From the NCBI RefSeq assembly GCF_007559025.1, contig NZ_CP041765.1:1236679-1300678 (forward strand): a DNA stretch of 64,000 nucleotides, read 5' to 3'. Position numbers and translations under genes: made by a program. Below the pieces are notes generated by a model. It saw only the letters and a list, made by a program, of their open reading frames with translations, did no database searches and was not told the origin of the DNA. Positions 18,576-26,662 of the stretch are shown here, piece by piece. Within the stretch, counting starts at the first letter, position 1. The number at the start of each line of letters is the position of its first letter. The DNA is from Tomitella fengzijianii. GTDB taxonomy: Bacteria > Actinomycetota > Actinomycetes > Mycobacteriales > Mycobacteriaceae.

Positions 18576-18823
18576 CGAGTTCTCCGGACGCTGTGGCGGC
18601 GCTGCCGGTCACGCTGCCGACGTGTGCGCTTGGTCACATTGACGTTAGGTTCTGGAAGGCCCCGGCGGTCCCTCCGGTGAGGCGCTGTCGTGTGGTCGAC
18701 CGGCGGGTTCCCGGCCTGTCCGGTCGGGCAGGGGCGGCCCGCGCACGAGGGCCGGCGCCGGCATTGCGGCGCCCGCCGGCGAGGCCCGCGATCGACGGCG
18801 GGGAACAGGTGGGCTACGGTGAA
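18576..18823. other. Gap upstream of the SAM riboswitch
   Basis: About 250 bases hold no gene that I can support. The region must contain the mftM promoter (minus) and the promoter of the riboswitch transcript (plus). No motif stands out; GC is high throughout. Confidence 0.5.
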
Positions 18824-18925
18824 CCCGCCAGCTATCAAGAGCGGTCGAGAAACCTGGTTCGATGACGCCGCAGCAACCCCCCGGAAGTCCGGGTGCGGGT
18901 GCTCCCGCCAGGAGCGATGGACGGG
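18824..18925 (+). promoter_or_regulatory. SAM riboswitch (SAM-I/SAM-IV class)
   Basis: The core AGCTATCAAGAGCGGTCGAG followed by GATGACGCCGCAGCAACC matches the S-box consensus. Paired elements are visible. P1 is CCCGCCA (18824-18830) with TGGaCGGG (18918-18925). P2 is GCGG at 18841 with CCGC at ~18868. P3 is CCCGGA/TCCGGG near 18880-18892. P4 is GCTCC/GGAGC at 18901-18914. It precedes a leader peptide and an OsmC-like gene. The 3' strand of P1 ends 7 bases before the leader ATG, so SAM binding could hide the leader's initiation region or act on transcription. A high-GC actinobacterial setting makes SAM-IV plausible; class assignment needs a covariance model. Confidence 0.8.
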
Positions 18926-18932
18926 TGATCAC

Positions 18933-19040
18933 ATGCGCGGCAACGCAACCGCCGTATTCGTTTTCCTGCATTCCCGGCGCTGCATCGATCTGTGCCGGGT
19001 GAGCACCGAGGGCTGTCGAATGCCCCGCGGCCGGGCCTGA
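18933..19040 (+). CDS. Cysteine-rich leader peptide after the SAM riboswitch
   Basis: This 35-residue frame starts at ATG 18933, 7 bases after riboswitch helix P1, and ends TGA at 19040. Its core is SRRCIDLCRVSTEGC, close to the actinobacterial leader peptides of the RRxxDLCRV...C type that sit before sulfur-metabolism genes and act as cysteine-responsive attenuators. Three Cys codons lie within 15 codons. About 150 bases separate it from the OsmC gene. The peptide is probably not a stable product; ribosome movement through the Cys codons would set expression downstream. A proper Shine-Dalgarno is lacking. Confidence 0.65.
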   Translation: MRGNATAVFVFLHSRRCIDLCRVSTEGCRMPRGRA

Positions 19041-19192
19041 CCGGCCGAATTCCCCGCGCCCCCGATCGCAGGCGGCGCACTGCGCTTGCGCGCATCTTCT
19101 TCTTCCCTGCATGACGCTCTGCACGGCGCGTGGCGTCGCGGGCCGCCGTAGGCCCGCGCGCCTGCCGCCGCGCATTCGACGAAAGGACCATC

Positions 19193-19690
19193 ATGACCAT
19201 CACCACGGGCGCCACCACCACCGCTACCACGGACACCGCCGACCAGCACCGGCTGCGCAGCGAGGTGCGCGCGGCCCACGTCCCGGGCACTGCCACGCAG
19301 GTCCGGATCACGGCGCGCGACCACGCCTTCACCATCGACGAGCCGGCCGGACTGGGTGGCGACGACAAGGGTGCCAACCCGGTGGAACACCTGCTGGCGG
19401 CGCTGGGCAGCTGCCAGGCGATCACCTTCCAGGTGTGGGCGCAGAAGCTCGGCGTCGCCCTCGACTCTGTCGACATCGAGCTGGGCGGCGACATCGACCT
19501 GCGCGGATTCTTCGGCCTCGACGAGTCCGTGCGTCCGGGGTTCCAGGGCATCGACGTGCGGGTGAGCATTTCCGGGCCGGAATCGCGCGAGCGCTACGAG
19601 CAGCTCATCGCGACGGTCGAGAAGCACTGCCCGGTTCTCGACAACCTGGCACACGGCGTGCCGGTGACGACCTCCGCGCGCATCGCCTGA
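19193..19690 (+). CDS. OsmC family protein
   Basis: This is a 165-residue OsmC/Ohr-superfamily protein. The two redox cysteines are in LAALGSCQAITFQVW and VEKHCPVLDNLAHGVP, the normal places. OsmC-like proteins reduce organic peroxides or handle thiol-linked substrates. The start ATG 19193 follows GAAAGGA. The long 5' leader carries a SAM riboswitch and a Cys-rich peptide, so the gene is expected to respond to sulfur amino-acid supply rather than (or as well as) peroxide. It stands alone, and a palindromic terminator follows. Confidence 0.85.
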   Translation: MTITTGATTTATTDTADQHRLRSEVRAAHVPGTATQVRITARDHAFTIDEPAGLGGDDKGANPVEHLLAALGSCQAITFQVWAQKLGVALDSVDIELGGDIDLRGFFGLDESVRPGFQGIDVRVSISGPESRERYEQLIATVEKHCPVLDNLAHGVPVTTSARIA

Positions 19691-19730
19691 GCGGCTCAGC
19701 GACGGCCGATCGGAGCGCCCACTGCACGGT

Positions 19731-19773
19731 CCGAGCGCCGGTTCCCCTGTTGTCCGGGAGGATCGGCGCTCGG
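19731..19773. terminator. Palindrome between convergent osmC-like and esterase genes
   Basis: CCGAGCGCCGGTTCCCC at 19731 faces GGGAGGATCGGCGCTCGG ending 19773. The flank TGCACGGTCCGAGC and the arms closely copy the metE/pyc element at 871-922, including the CCGGTTCCC core. It separates two convergent genes, so it would serve both strands. Confidence 0.65.
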
Positions 19774-19789
19774 ATCGGGGTAGGGGTGC

Positions 19790-20605
19790 TCAGCATCGCC
19801 CGGCCGCCTCGTTCTCCAGCCGGGTCCGGTAGTACAGGGTGCCGTCGATGCCGCCGGCGACCGGGCGCGGCCGGGGAGACTTAGCCCCACGCCCGTCGCC
19901 CGACGACGCGCCGCGCAACCGCCGTCCCACCCACGGCACCAGGTGCTCGCGCGCCCAGCGGGCCTCGCTGCGCACCGTCGCGCGCGGCACAGGACCGGCA
20001 GGCGGCGGGGCCCAGCCGCCGGAGCCGGGCATTCCGAACAGGTCGGCGGCGGCCTGCGCCAGGCGCGCGTGTCCCAGCGGCGTGAGGTGCAGGTGATCGT
20101 CGCCCCAGGCGCGCGGATCCTCGAACACGGTGCCGGTGGTGTCGGTGATGGGGTGCACGCCGTGGTGGGCGGCCAGGTCGCGGTAGACGTCGTTGAGTCG
20201 CACCCGGTTGCGCTCGAGCAGCCGCGAGACCGGGGTGATGCGACGCAGGTCGGGGATGGGCACGAAGACCATCGGCGTGCCGCTGCGGTGGAACGGTTCG
20301 ACCAGGGCGACCAGGTCGGAATGCAGCGTGTCGAAGTCGGGCCGCGGGCGGAGCAGGTCGTTCATGCCCGCGGTGACGGTGACGTAGTCGGGCGCGAGCG
20401 CCGCCGCGGCGTCGCGCTGCGCCTGCACGATCTGCCGGATCCTGTAGCCGCGCACCGCGAGGTTGGCGTACTCGATGCCGCCGTGGTGCGTGGCCAGGCG
20501 CGCGGCCAGCCGGTCGGTCCAGCCGCGCGGCGTGCCGTCGGGCCAGGGCGTGTCGCCGACCCCCTCGCTGAGGCTGTCTCCGATCGCGACGTAGCGCAGC
20601 GGCAT
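19790..20605 (-). CDS. SGNH/GDSL-type hydrolase
   Basis: This is a 271-residue SGNH hydrolase. Block I is YVAIGDSLSEGVGD with the nucleophile Ser near residue 10, block III contains TAGMNDLLRP, and block V is GDDHLHLTPLGHARLA with the Asp/His of the triad. There is no signal peptide, so it is probably cytoplasmic or surface-associated by other means. The last ~60 residues are basic and Gly-rich and not part of the fold. Ester substrates cannot be predicted. The start ATG 20605 is chosen because the fold begins immediately (MPLRYVAIGDS). Confidence 0.85.
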   Translation of the reverse strand: MPLRYVAIGDSLSEGVGDTPWPDGTPRGWTDRLAARLATHHGGIEYANLAVRGYRIRQIVQAQRDAAAALAPDYVTVTAGMNDLLRPRPDFDTLHSDLVALVEPFHRSGTPMVFVPIPDLRRITPVSRLLERNRVRLNDVYRDLAAHHGVHPITDTTGTVFEDPRAWGDDHLHLTPLGHARLAQAAADLFGMPGSGGWAPPPAGPVPRATVRSEARWAREHLVPWVGRRLRGASSGDGRGAKSPRPRPVAGGIDGTLYYRTRLENEAAGRC

Positions 20606-20722
20606 GGTGCGGCTCCTGGTGTTCGCGGTGTGGCGGGTGCGGGGGTGTCCGGCGCAGGGAGGCAGTTCTGAAGCTACACGGATCGTCTCGCGACGCGGAC
20701 CGTGTGCGGCGCGGTCGCCGAC

Positions 20723-20757
20723 GAAGCCCGCGCCCCGCAAACGGGGGCGCGGGCTTC
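20723..20757 (-). terminator. Strong hairpin after the DUF2339 gene
   Basis: GAAGCCCGCGCCCC (20723-20736) pairs with GGGGCGCGGGCTTC (20744-20757) with a 7-base loop. It lies about 22 bases beyond the stop of the minus-strand DUF2339 gene. Confidence 0.75.
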
Positions 20758-20778
20758 GGGGAAGACCGGTGCCGCGGT

Positions 20779-22686
20779 TCAGCGGCCGGATCCGGCGGGC
20801 GCGTGCGGGTGGACTCCGTGGCCGCTCCCGTCGGCGCCGAGGCTCTGCGCGTAGGCGACGCCGAGCGCCAGCAGGACGAGCCCGGCGGCGACGAAGGCGA
20901 CGACCCGGAAGAGCCCGTCGAGCGCGGACAGGTCGAACAGGAACAGCTTGCCCACGGCGGCGACGCTGACGGCGAGCCCCGCGGTGAGCGTGATCGCGCG
21001 GGGCCCGTCGTGCAGCCTGCGCGCCCGGAGCAGAGCGGCCGCGGCCGCGGCGAACCAGACCAGCGTGGCGGCGGTGTGGCCGGCGCGGAAGCCGCTCTCG
21101 GTGCCCCCGGTGATCAGCTGGGCGGTGCCCAGGCAGACCTGGGTGAGCAGGCCCAGGCACAGCACCCCGCCGACGGTCCAGCAGTATTCGGCGCGCAGCC
21201 GGGGCCGCGCGGCCCACGCCGCGGCGAGGACCCCGACCACAGCGATGGCGACAGCGGCGGCGACGAGCATCCCCACCCGCCGCGGGGTGTCGAGCGCATC
21301 CGGGGACCAGAGCTGTTCGACGGCGCCGGCCGCCGCCATGGCGCAGAGCCCGATGCCGGCGAGCGCGGTGGCGATGACCAGCAGGACCCGCTGCTGCGAG
21401 CCTGCGTGGCGCACCGCGACCGCCGCCACCAGCGCAATGCCCAGCAGTGCCGCCGCGTCCACGTCGTCGGTGGCGGCGTAGGCGACGGTGACCGGGGCGA
21501 TGAGGGCGGCCGCCGACAGCCACACGCTGCGCGCGCCGAGCGGTACCGGCGTGCGGTGCGCGGTGCCGATCACCACGCCGACCAGCAGCAGCGCGCAGAC
21601 TGCCGCCACTGCGGCGGACGACGGGCGGTCGAGCACGCCCGGCAGTGCCATGACGGGCAGGGCGGCCGCCGCGGAGCCGAGTGCGATGAGGACGGGGCGG
21701 GAGCTCGACGGAAGCAGGATCAGGGCGGAGGCGAGGGCCAGGGTCAGGTTGGCGGCGACGGCGGCGCCGAAGAACCAGTCGGCGGGATCGCCGGAGACTC
21801 CGGCGGCCAGCAGCGGCAGGGTCGCGCCGGCTGTGTTGACGAGGAACACCGCGGTCCAGTCGCGGCCCCGCCCCGGCCACAGGACCGCCGCCGCGTAGGC
21901 GAGCGTGAAGCCGACCAGCACCTCGTCGGAACCATCGGTGATCACGGGGGCGAACACCAGCACTGGCACCGAGACCATCAGGCACAGCGCCTGACTGTCC
22001 CAGCGGTGCGCCAGAACGAGGCCGGCGCCGGCGATCGCGCCTCCGGAGAGCACGCCGGCCACCGGCGGCAGCCAGTGGTAGATCGTCGAGCAGGCGAGGA
22101 CGTCGAACAGTGCGGTGGCCACGCCGGTTGCCACCAGGGCGGCCGCTCCGGACCGCTTCGGGGTGTGCCGGCCGATGCGGGCTCCCGCGGCGAACAGGGC
22201 GACGGCGAGGGCCGCGCCGCCCGCGACCCGCACCTCCGGCCGCAGCAGGCCGGCCTGTGCCGCGAGCACCAGCAGCAATACGACGCCGATGAGGGTGATC
22301 GCGACGCCGAACGTCGCCAGCACCCGGCCCACCAGCCCGCGTTCCGCGGCGGACGACAGGCGTTCCGCAACGCTCTTGCGCGCGGCGGCCGGGGGCCGTG
22401 GAGGCGCCGACTGCGGGTAGGGCGGCTGTGGCCACGGGGCCTGCGGGAAGTGCGCCTGGGAGCTAGGCGCCTGGGAGCTAGGCGGCTGCGGGTAGGGCGG
22501 CTGAGGGTACGGGGCCGCGGGCGCTCGCGGGGTGGCGTATTGGACCTGCGGCCGGGCGGGCTCCGCGAGATCGGTGCGGACGAAGGCCGTGAAGTCGGCC
22601 GAGACTTCCGAGACGCGGCGCGACAGCTCGCGGAGCTGCGCGTCGATGCGTTCGGCGGTGACGGCCGAGCCGGGATAGTGGTTCAT
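20779..22686 (-). CDS. DUF2339-type polytopic membrane protein
   Basis: This is a 635-residue protein. Residues 1-50 form a helical cytoplasmic start (AERIDAQLRELSRRVSEVSA). Residues ~55-105 are a Pro/Gln/Tyr-rich tract with repeats such as PYPQPPYPQPP and SSQAP. The rest is about 16-20 hydrophobic segments rich in Ala, Val and Leu, as in DUF2339 proteins. The function of the family is not established. The start ATG 22686 is preferred because AAGG lies 9 bases upstream; an in-frame ATG at 22722 has no site. A strong hairpin follows. Confidence 0.75.
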   Translation of the reverse strand: MNHYPGSAVTAERIDAQLRELSRRVSEVSADFTAFVRTDLAEPARPQVQYATPRAPAAPYPQPPYPQPPSSQAPSSQAHFPQAPWPQPPYPQSAPPRPPAAARKSVAERLSSAAERGLVGRVLATFGVAITLIGVVLLLVLAAQAGLLRPEVRVAGGAALAVALFAAGARIGRHTPKRSGAAALVATGVATALFDVLACSTIYHWLPPVAGVLSGGAIAGAGLVLAHRWDSQALCLMVSVPVLVFAPVITDGSDEVLVGFTLAYAAAVLWPGRGRDWTAVFLVNTAGATLPLLAAGVSGDPADWFFGAAVAANLTLALASALILLPSSSRPVLIALGSAAAALPVMALPGVLDRPSSAAVAAVCALLLVGVVIGTAHRTPVPLGARSVWLSAAALIAPVTVAYAATDDVDAAALLGIALVAAVAVRHAGSQQRVLLVIATALAGIGLCAMAAAGAVEQLWSPDALDTPRRVGMLVAAAVAIAVVGVLAAAWAARPRLRAEYCWTVGGVLCLGLLTQVCLGTAQLITGGTESGFRAGHTAATLVWFAAAAAALLRARRLHDGPRAITLTAGLAVSVAAVGKLFLFDLSALDGLFRVVAFVAAGLVLLALGVAYAQSLGADGSGHGVHPHAPAGSGR

Positions 22687-22793
22687 GCGTCTCAGCCTTG
22701 CCGTGCTTGGCGCGGCGCACATGCGCAGAACTACTCAGAAGGCCTGGTCATCTACCTCTGGTGATCTGCCCCCTGCCGGACCGGTGCGCACTG

Positions 22794-23456
22794 TTATCGG
22801 GTCTCGCCGTCGATCCCGTGCTCGATGGCATACCGCGCGAGTTCCACGCGGTTGCCCAGCTGGAGTTTGCGCAGGGCGGCGCCCACATGGTTCTCGACTG
22901 TGCGCGTGCTGATCTCCAGCCGTGTGGCGATCTGCCGGGACGACAGCCCCTTCGCCACGTACCGGAGCACCTCGGTCTCGCGCGGCGTGAGAACGGGGGC
23001 ATCGGCCCGGGGTGCGCGGGCGATCCGCCGGTACTCGCCGAGCACCAGGCCGGCCAGGCCGGGCGTGAACACGGCCTGCCCGTCGCCGGTGGCGACGACC
23101 GCGGCCACCAGCTCGGACCGCTGCGCGCTCTTGACCAGGTACCCGGTGGCGCCGGCCTTGATCGCGTCGAGCACGTCCTCGCGCTCGTCGGAGGCGGACA
23201 GCACCAGCACGCGGGCACCGGGATGCGCCTGGAGGACCTGTGCCGTCGCGTCGGCGCCGGAGCCGTCGGGCATCTGCATGTCCATCAGGACCACATCGGG
23301 CCGGACCGCCGCGGCACGTGCCGCGGCGGCGGCGACGCCGTCGGCAGTGGCCGCCACGTCGAATCCCTCCTCGGCGAGGTCGCGGGCGACACCCTCGCGC
23401 CACATGGGGTGGTCGTCCACCACCATCACACGCAGTGCCGGCGTGGCCTCGGTCAC
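22794..23456 (-). CDS. LuxR/NarL-family response regulator (MacR-like)
   Basis: This 220-residue protein has a receiver domain (MVVDDHPMWREG; phospho-Asp in VVLMDMQMPDGSG; Lys in GYLVKSAQRSEL) and a LuxR DNA-binding domain (LTPRETEVLRYVAKGLSS; ISTRTVENHVGAALRK). GTG 23456 overlaps the stop of the kinase gene (GTGA), so the two are translationally coupled. The pair resembles actinobacterial MacS/MacR systems. Targets are unknown; direct repeats ahead of the kinase gene could be an autoregulatory site. Confidence 0.88.
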   Translation of the reverse strand: MTEATPALRVMVVDDHPMWREGVARDLAEEGFDVAATADGVAAAAARAAAVRPDVVLMDMQMPDGSGADATAQVLQAHPGARVLVLSASDEREDVLDAIKAGATGYLVKSAQRSELVAAVVATGDGQAVFTPGLAGLVLGEYRRIARAPRADAPVLTPRETEVLRYVAKGLSSRQIATRLEISTRTVENHVGAALRKLQLGNRVELARYAIEHGIDGETR

Positions 23457-24715
23457 CGGGAGTCCGCCTTTCTTGCAGTGTCCGTCTCGACTACGACTGC
23501 CGGGACGGTCAGCTCCCATTCTGTCCCGGAGCCGGGGGCGGATTCCAGACGGGCGCGCCCGCCCAGGCGCTCCACTCGGCCGATGATGGACCGGGAGACG
23601 CCCATCCGGCCCTCGGCGGCGGCCTCCTGCAACCGGCCCGGCGGTATGCCCGCACCGTCGTCGCGGACGCTGACCACCACCTCGTCGCCCAGGTCCTCGA
23701 GCAGGATGTACGTGTGCGCGCCGGCGCCGGCGTGCCGGGCGACGTTGTCGAGGACGTTGGCGACGGCGGCGAGCACCTCGTCGGCGACGGCGGCGGGCAG
23801 GACCACCGGGTCGGCCGGAGTGCTCACGTGGATGCGATCGGAAGCTCTCGCCCGCAGCTCCGGACCCAGATCGCGGCCCGAGCGCGCGTCCTGCGGGCGA
23901 GGGGCGGGCGGCTCCTCGGCGATCAGGCGCCGGAGGCTGCGTTCCTGCCCGGCGGCGAGCGTCGCCAGTTCCTCCGTGGGGCCCCCGATCTCCCGTCCAC
24001 GCCGGGCGATCAGCGCCAGGGCCTGCAGTACGCCGTCGTGCACCTCGCGCGCCAGACGGTCGCGCTCGGCGGACCGCGCGGCCAGACCGACCGCCGCCGT
24101 CAACCGCTCGTGCGTCACGCGCGCCCGCGTCGCGGCCATGCCCACGGCCACCGCCGCCGCGGCGAGGAGGATCATCGTGGCGTTGCGTCCCATGTTGAGG
24201 ACGATCTCGCCCTTGACGAAGTAGTTCGCCGCGCCGATGACCACGGCGCCCGCGAATCCCGCGCGCGCCCCGCCGACCAGGGCCGCCGACAGCACCGCGC
24301 TCGCCATCCACAGGGTGGTCGGCCAGGTCTGGTTGTGCGCGATCCAGTCCTTGTCGGCGACCAACGAGGTGGACAGCATCATCGCGGCCGACACGGCCAG
24401 TTCGCCGGACACCCACCATCCACGCCGCGCGAAGCCGTGCAGGTAGCCGGCCATCGACGCGGCGTTCGCCGCGGTCAGCGCAGCGAACAGTACCCAGGTG
24501 ATCCCGGGGTGCAGCAGATCCCCGTCCACTGCCACGAGGAAGCCGAGCGCGTAAAGGAAGCCGATGGCGCGGAACACCTGGGCGGCACGCCACAGCGGGC
24601 CTGCGGCATCGTCGTCGGTGAGCCCGCGGCGCAGCGAGTTCAGTACCGCGGTGGCCGATGCGTGATCGTCGGGCGCCCGTGCGCCCGCCGCGCGGGTGCG
24701 GACGGTTCTCGTCAT
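23453..24715 (-). CDS. MacS-type sensor histidine kinase
   Basis: This is a 420-residue membrane kinase. Residues ~40-190 contain about six hydrophobic segments forming the sensor. The HisKA_3 box is ERDRLAREVHDGVLQALALI with the phosphorylated His in REVHDG. The ATPase region has ANVLDNVARHAGAGAH (N-box) and VSVRDDGAGIPPGRL (G-box). ATG 24715 (MTRTVRTRAAG) and ATG 24736 are both in frame; each is preceded by the same duplicated sequence and neither has a ribosome site, so leaderless translation is possible. It is coupled to the response regulator and divergent from the DinB-like gene. Confidence 0.85.
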   Translation of the reverse strand: MTRTVRTRAAGARAPDDHASATAVLNSLRRGLTDDDAAGPLWRAAQVFRAIGFLYALGFLVAVDGDLLHPGITWVLFAALTAANAASMAGYLHGFARRGWWVSGELAVSAAMMLSTSLVADKDWIAHNQTWPTTLWMASAVLSAALVGGARAGFAGAVVIGAANYFVKGEIVLNMGRNATMILLAAAAVAVGMAATRARVTHERLTAAVGLAARSAERDRLAREVHDGVLQALALIARRGREIGGPTEELATLAAGQERSLRRLIAEEPPAPRPQDARSGRDLGPELRARASDRIHVSTPADPVVLPAAVADEVLAAVANVLDNVARHAGAGAHTYILLEDLGDEVVVSVRDDGAGIPPGRLQEAAAEGRMGVSRSIIGRVERLGGRARLESAPGSGTEWELTVPAVVVETDTARKADSR

Positions 24716-24746
24716 CCGTCGATCATGGCCCACCATCCGTCGATCA
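24713..24746. repeat. Direct repeat at the start of the MacS-type kinase gene
   Basis: CATCCGTCGATCA occurs at 24713-24725 and 24734-24746, exactly 21 bp apart (two helical turns). The first copy includes the kinase ATG at 24715 on the minus strand. It lies in the gap to the divergent DinB-like gene and could be a binding site for the cognate response regulator; that is inference. Confidence 0.5.
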
Positions 24747-24794
24747 CGGACAAAGAGGACCGAAACCGTCCTGTTGACCTGTCACGGTGGGGGC

Positions 24795-25358
24795 ATGAAC
24801 ACATCCACCTGGAACGAACAACTGCGCTTCCAGATCACGATGCACTGGGAAGAGCAGGTGCGGCCGCGGCTCGCGGGGCTGACCGACGCCGAGTACTTCT
24901 GGCGGCCGGCCCCCGGCTGCTGGACGGTGCACCCGCGGGGCGAGGGCACCGCCGCCATCGAAGGGGGCTCCGGAGACTTCACCATCGACTTCGAGTTCCC
25001 GGAGCCGTCGCCCCCGCCGATGACGACGATCGCCTGGCGGCTCGGTCACGTCATCGTCGGCGTCCTGGCCATGCGCAATGCGGGTCACTTCGGCCGGGCT
25101 CCGGTGGACTACACGACGTTCGACTACGCCGGCACCGCGCGGGACGCGCTGCATCAACTGGACACGGAGTACGCCGCCTGGCTCGCGGGCGTCGAGGGGC
25201 TCGGCGAGGACGGGCTTTCGGCGCCGAGCGGCCCCGCGGAAGGCCCGTGGGCGGAGTACCCGATGTCGACGCTGGTGCTCCACATCCACCGCGAGCTCAT
25301 CCACCACCTCGCCGAGGTCGCGCTGCTACGCGACCTCTACGCCCATACGCAGTGCTGA
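24795..25358 (+). CDS. DinB/YfiT-like protein
   Basis: This 187-residue protein has the four-helix DinB/mycothiol-transferase shape: MHWEEQVRPRLAGLTDAEYF near the start, WRLGHVIVGVLAMRNAGHFG in the middle with a metal-ligand His in GHVIVG, and LVLHIHRELIHHLAEVALLR at the end with further His ligands. Relatives are divalent-metal-dependent thiol transferases. Actinobacteria use mycothiol, so a detoxification role is possible, but the substrate is unknown. The start ATG 24795 is preceded by GGTGGGGG. Confidence 0.75.
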   Translation: MNTSTWNEQLRFQITMHWEEQVRPRLAGLTDAEYFWRPAPGCWTVHPRGEGTAAIEGGSGDFTIDFEFPEPSPPPMTTIAWRLGHVIVGVLAMRNAGHFGRAPVDYTTFDYAGTARDALHQLDTEYAAWLAGVEGLGEDGLSAPSGPAEGPWAEYPMSTLVLHIHRELIHHLAEVALLRDLYAHTQC

Positions 25359-25422
25359 TGAGCGCGGCTGCGGCCGGCGGGCAGGTGGACGGGACGGCCT
25401 GAGGGCAGACGGGATCGGGGAG

Positions 25423-26142
25423 TCATCGCGTCGTGTATGCGCTACCGATCCGCCTGGGCGTGACGTCGGCCGCGATGTCCGTGACCGCGGTGCCGCGCGC
25501 CACCGGCAGCGAGCCGAGGCCCTGCTCGAGCACCGTCATCCCCTCGTCGAGCAGGGCGTGCAGCCGGGCGCCGGACCCCGAGCCGTGCGAGCCGACCAGG
25601 TCGCCCCCGGCCCCGTCCAGCCACTTCTCGTACGCGGACAGGGCGACGCCGAGCAGCGTCCACGCCACGGACTGCGGGACGTGATCGTCGGCGCGCATGC
25701 CGGTCCGCCGCGCCACGTACTCGGCGATCGCGTGCCGCCAATCCGTGTACATCAGCATCGAGTACGCCTGCAACGGCTGCTCGCCCAGGATCAGCGCCAT
25801 TCTGCGCCGGTGGGTGACGGCCTCCTCGTCGGGGAACGTGTTGAACCTGATGAGCACGCGCCGCAAGCCCTCGGCGGGCGTGATGTCGTCCGGGAGTCCG
25901 TCGAGGCCCGCCCGCATACGCTCGAGGTGGCCCTCGAAATCCCCCCAGGGCACGGCGTTCTTCGACGGGAAGTACCGGAAGAAGGTGCGACGGGCGATGC
26001 CGGCCGTCTCGGCGATCTCATCGACGCTCGTCTTCTCGAAGCCCTGTTCGGTGAACAGCTTGATCCCCACTGCGCCGATGCGGTCGGCACTGGTGGAGGG
26101 GCGCCGACCTGCCCGACCGGCGGGTTTCGTGATCTTCGGCAT
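25423..26142 (-). CDS. mftR: TetR-family regulator of the mycofactocin locus
   Basis: This is a 239-residue TetR regulator, divergent from mftA. The N-terminal DNA-binding domain contains LFTEQGFEKTSVDEIAETAG and IARRTFFRYFPSKNAV. The rest is a helical ligand pocket (LILGEQPLQAYSMLMYTDWRHAIAEYVA). In mycobacteria, MftR represses the mft genes and releases DNA when it binds long-chain acyl-CoA. The start ATG 26142 is set by GGAGGAG at good spacing. The 102-bp gap to mftA holds AT-rich palindromic sites. The C-terminal tail is longer than the domain needs (VTPRRIGSAYTTR). Confidence 0.9.
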   Translation of the reverse strand: MPKITKPAGRAGRRPSTSADRIGAVGIKLFTEQGFEKTSVDEIAETAGIARRTFFRYFPSKNAVPWGDFEGHLERMRAGLDGLPDDITPAEGLRRVLIRFNTFPDEEAVTHRRRMALILGEQPLQAYSMLMYTDWRHAIAEYVARRTGMRADDHVPQSVAWTLLGVALSAYEKWLDGAGGDLVGSHGSGSGARLHALLDEGMTVLEQGLGSLPVARGTAVTDIAADVTPRRIGSAYTTR

Positions 26143-26244
26143 CGGATCTCCTCCTAGTGATGCAATTATGCACCCGATGCCATTACAGTGATGTATCAGG
26201 TCACAGTCCTCATCTGGCCGTGGCCACCGTCGAAGGAGGTTCGC
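26143..26244. promoter_or_regulatory. mftR / mftA divergent promoter and probable MftR operator
   Basis: This is the only gap between mftR and mftA. It is unusually AT-rich for the genome. TGCAATTATGCA (26161-26172) has inverted TGCA ends, and TGATGTATCA (26189-26198) is a near-perfect palindrome; CATTACAGTGATG lies between them. A strong AAGGAGG (26233-26239) serves mftA. These palindromes are the best candidates for MftR binding (inference). Confidence 0.6.
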
Positions 26245-26349
26245 ATGTCCGACCGCAAAGCAGTCCAGGCCGATGCCGTGGACACCGTCGTGGCCGAGGA
26301 GTCGCTGATCGAGGAGGTCTCGATCGACGGCATGTGCGGGGTCTACTGA
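26245..26349 (+). CDS. mftA: Mycofactocin precursor peptide
   Basis: This is the 34-residue precursor of mycofactocin. It ends in SIDGMCGVY, the family signature; the last two residues, Val and Tyr, are what MftC decarboxylates and crosslinks to make the redox cofactor core. The acidic N-terminal part (VVAEESLIEEV) is the leader bound by MftB. AAGGAGG lies 5 bases before the ATG. Its TGA overlaps the mftB ATG by one base. At 34 codons it is easily missed by gene finders. Confidence 0.96.
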   Translation: MSDRKAVQADAVDTVVAEESLIEEVSIDGMCGVY

Positions 26350-26645
26350 TGACTGCCGCCGCCCCCGGGTTCGAGAACGAGCCCGGGTGGCGGCTGCACC
26401 CCCAGGTGGCGCTGCGCCCCGAGCCGTTCGGTGCGCTGCTTTACCACTTCGGCACCAGGAAGCTTTCGTTCCTGAAGAACCGGACCATCGTGGGGATCGT
26501 GCAGTCGTTGCCCGAGCACCCGTCCATCGCCGCCGCCATCGACGCGGCCGGTGTCGATGAGAATTCGCGGCACCTGTACGTGCACGCACTGACGACGCTC
26601 GTGTCGTCGGACATGCTCGTGTGTTCCAACCAGTCGGCCGCCTGA
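26349..26645 (+). CDS. mftB: Mycofactocin peptide chaperone (RRE protein)
   Basis: This 98-residue protein is of the PqqD-like RiPP recognition type. It carries the MftA leader to the radical SAM enzyme MftC. Characteristic stretches are GWRLHPQVALRPEPFGALLY, GTRKLSFLKNRTIVGIVQSL and the C-terminal helix ENSRHLYVHALTTLVSSDML. It starts within the mftA stop (TGATG), which links its dosage to the precursor, and is followed 17 bases later by mftC. Confidence 0.93.
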   Translation: MTAAAPGFENEPGWRLHPQVALRPEPFGALLYHFGTRKLSFLKNRTIVGIVQSLPEHPSIAAAIDAAGVDENSRHLYVHALTTLVSSDMLVCSNQSAA

Positions 26646-26662
26646 GCAGTAACGGAGGACCC

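Noticed and set aside
20606-22435. Long minus-strand extension upstream of the SGNH hydrolase
   Set aside because: It overlaps the DUF2339 gene in another frame and has low-complexity composition. The hydrolase fold starts exactly at ATG 20605.
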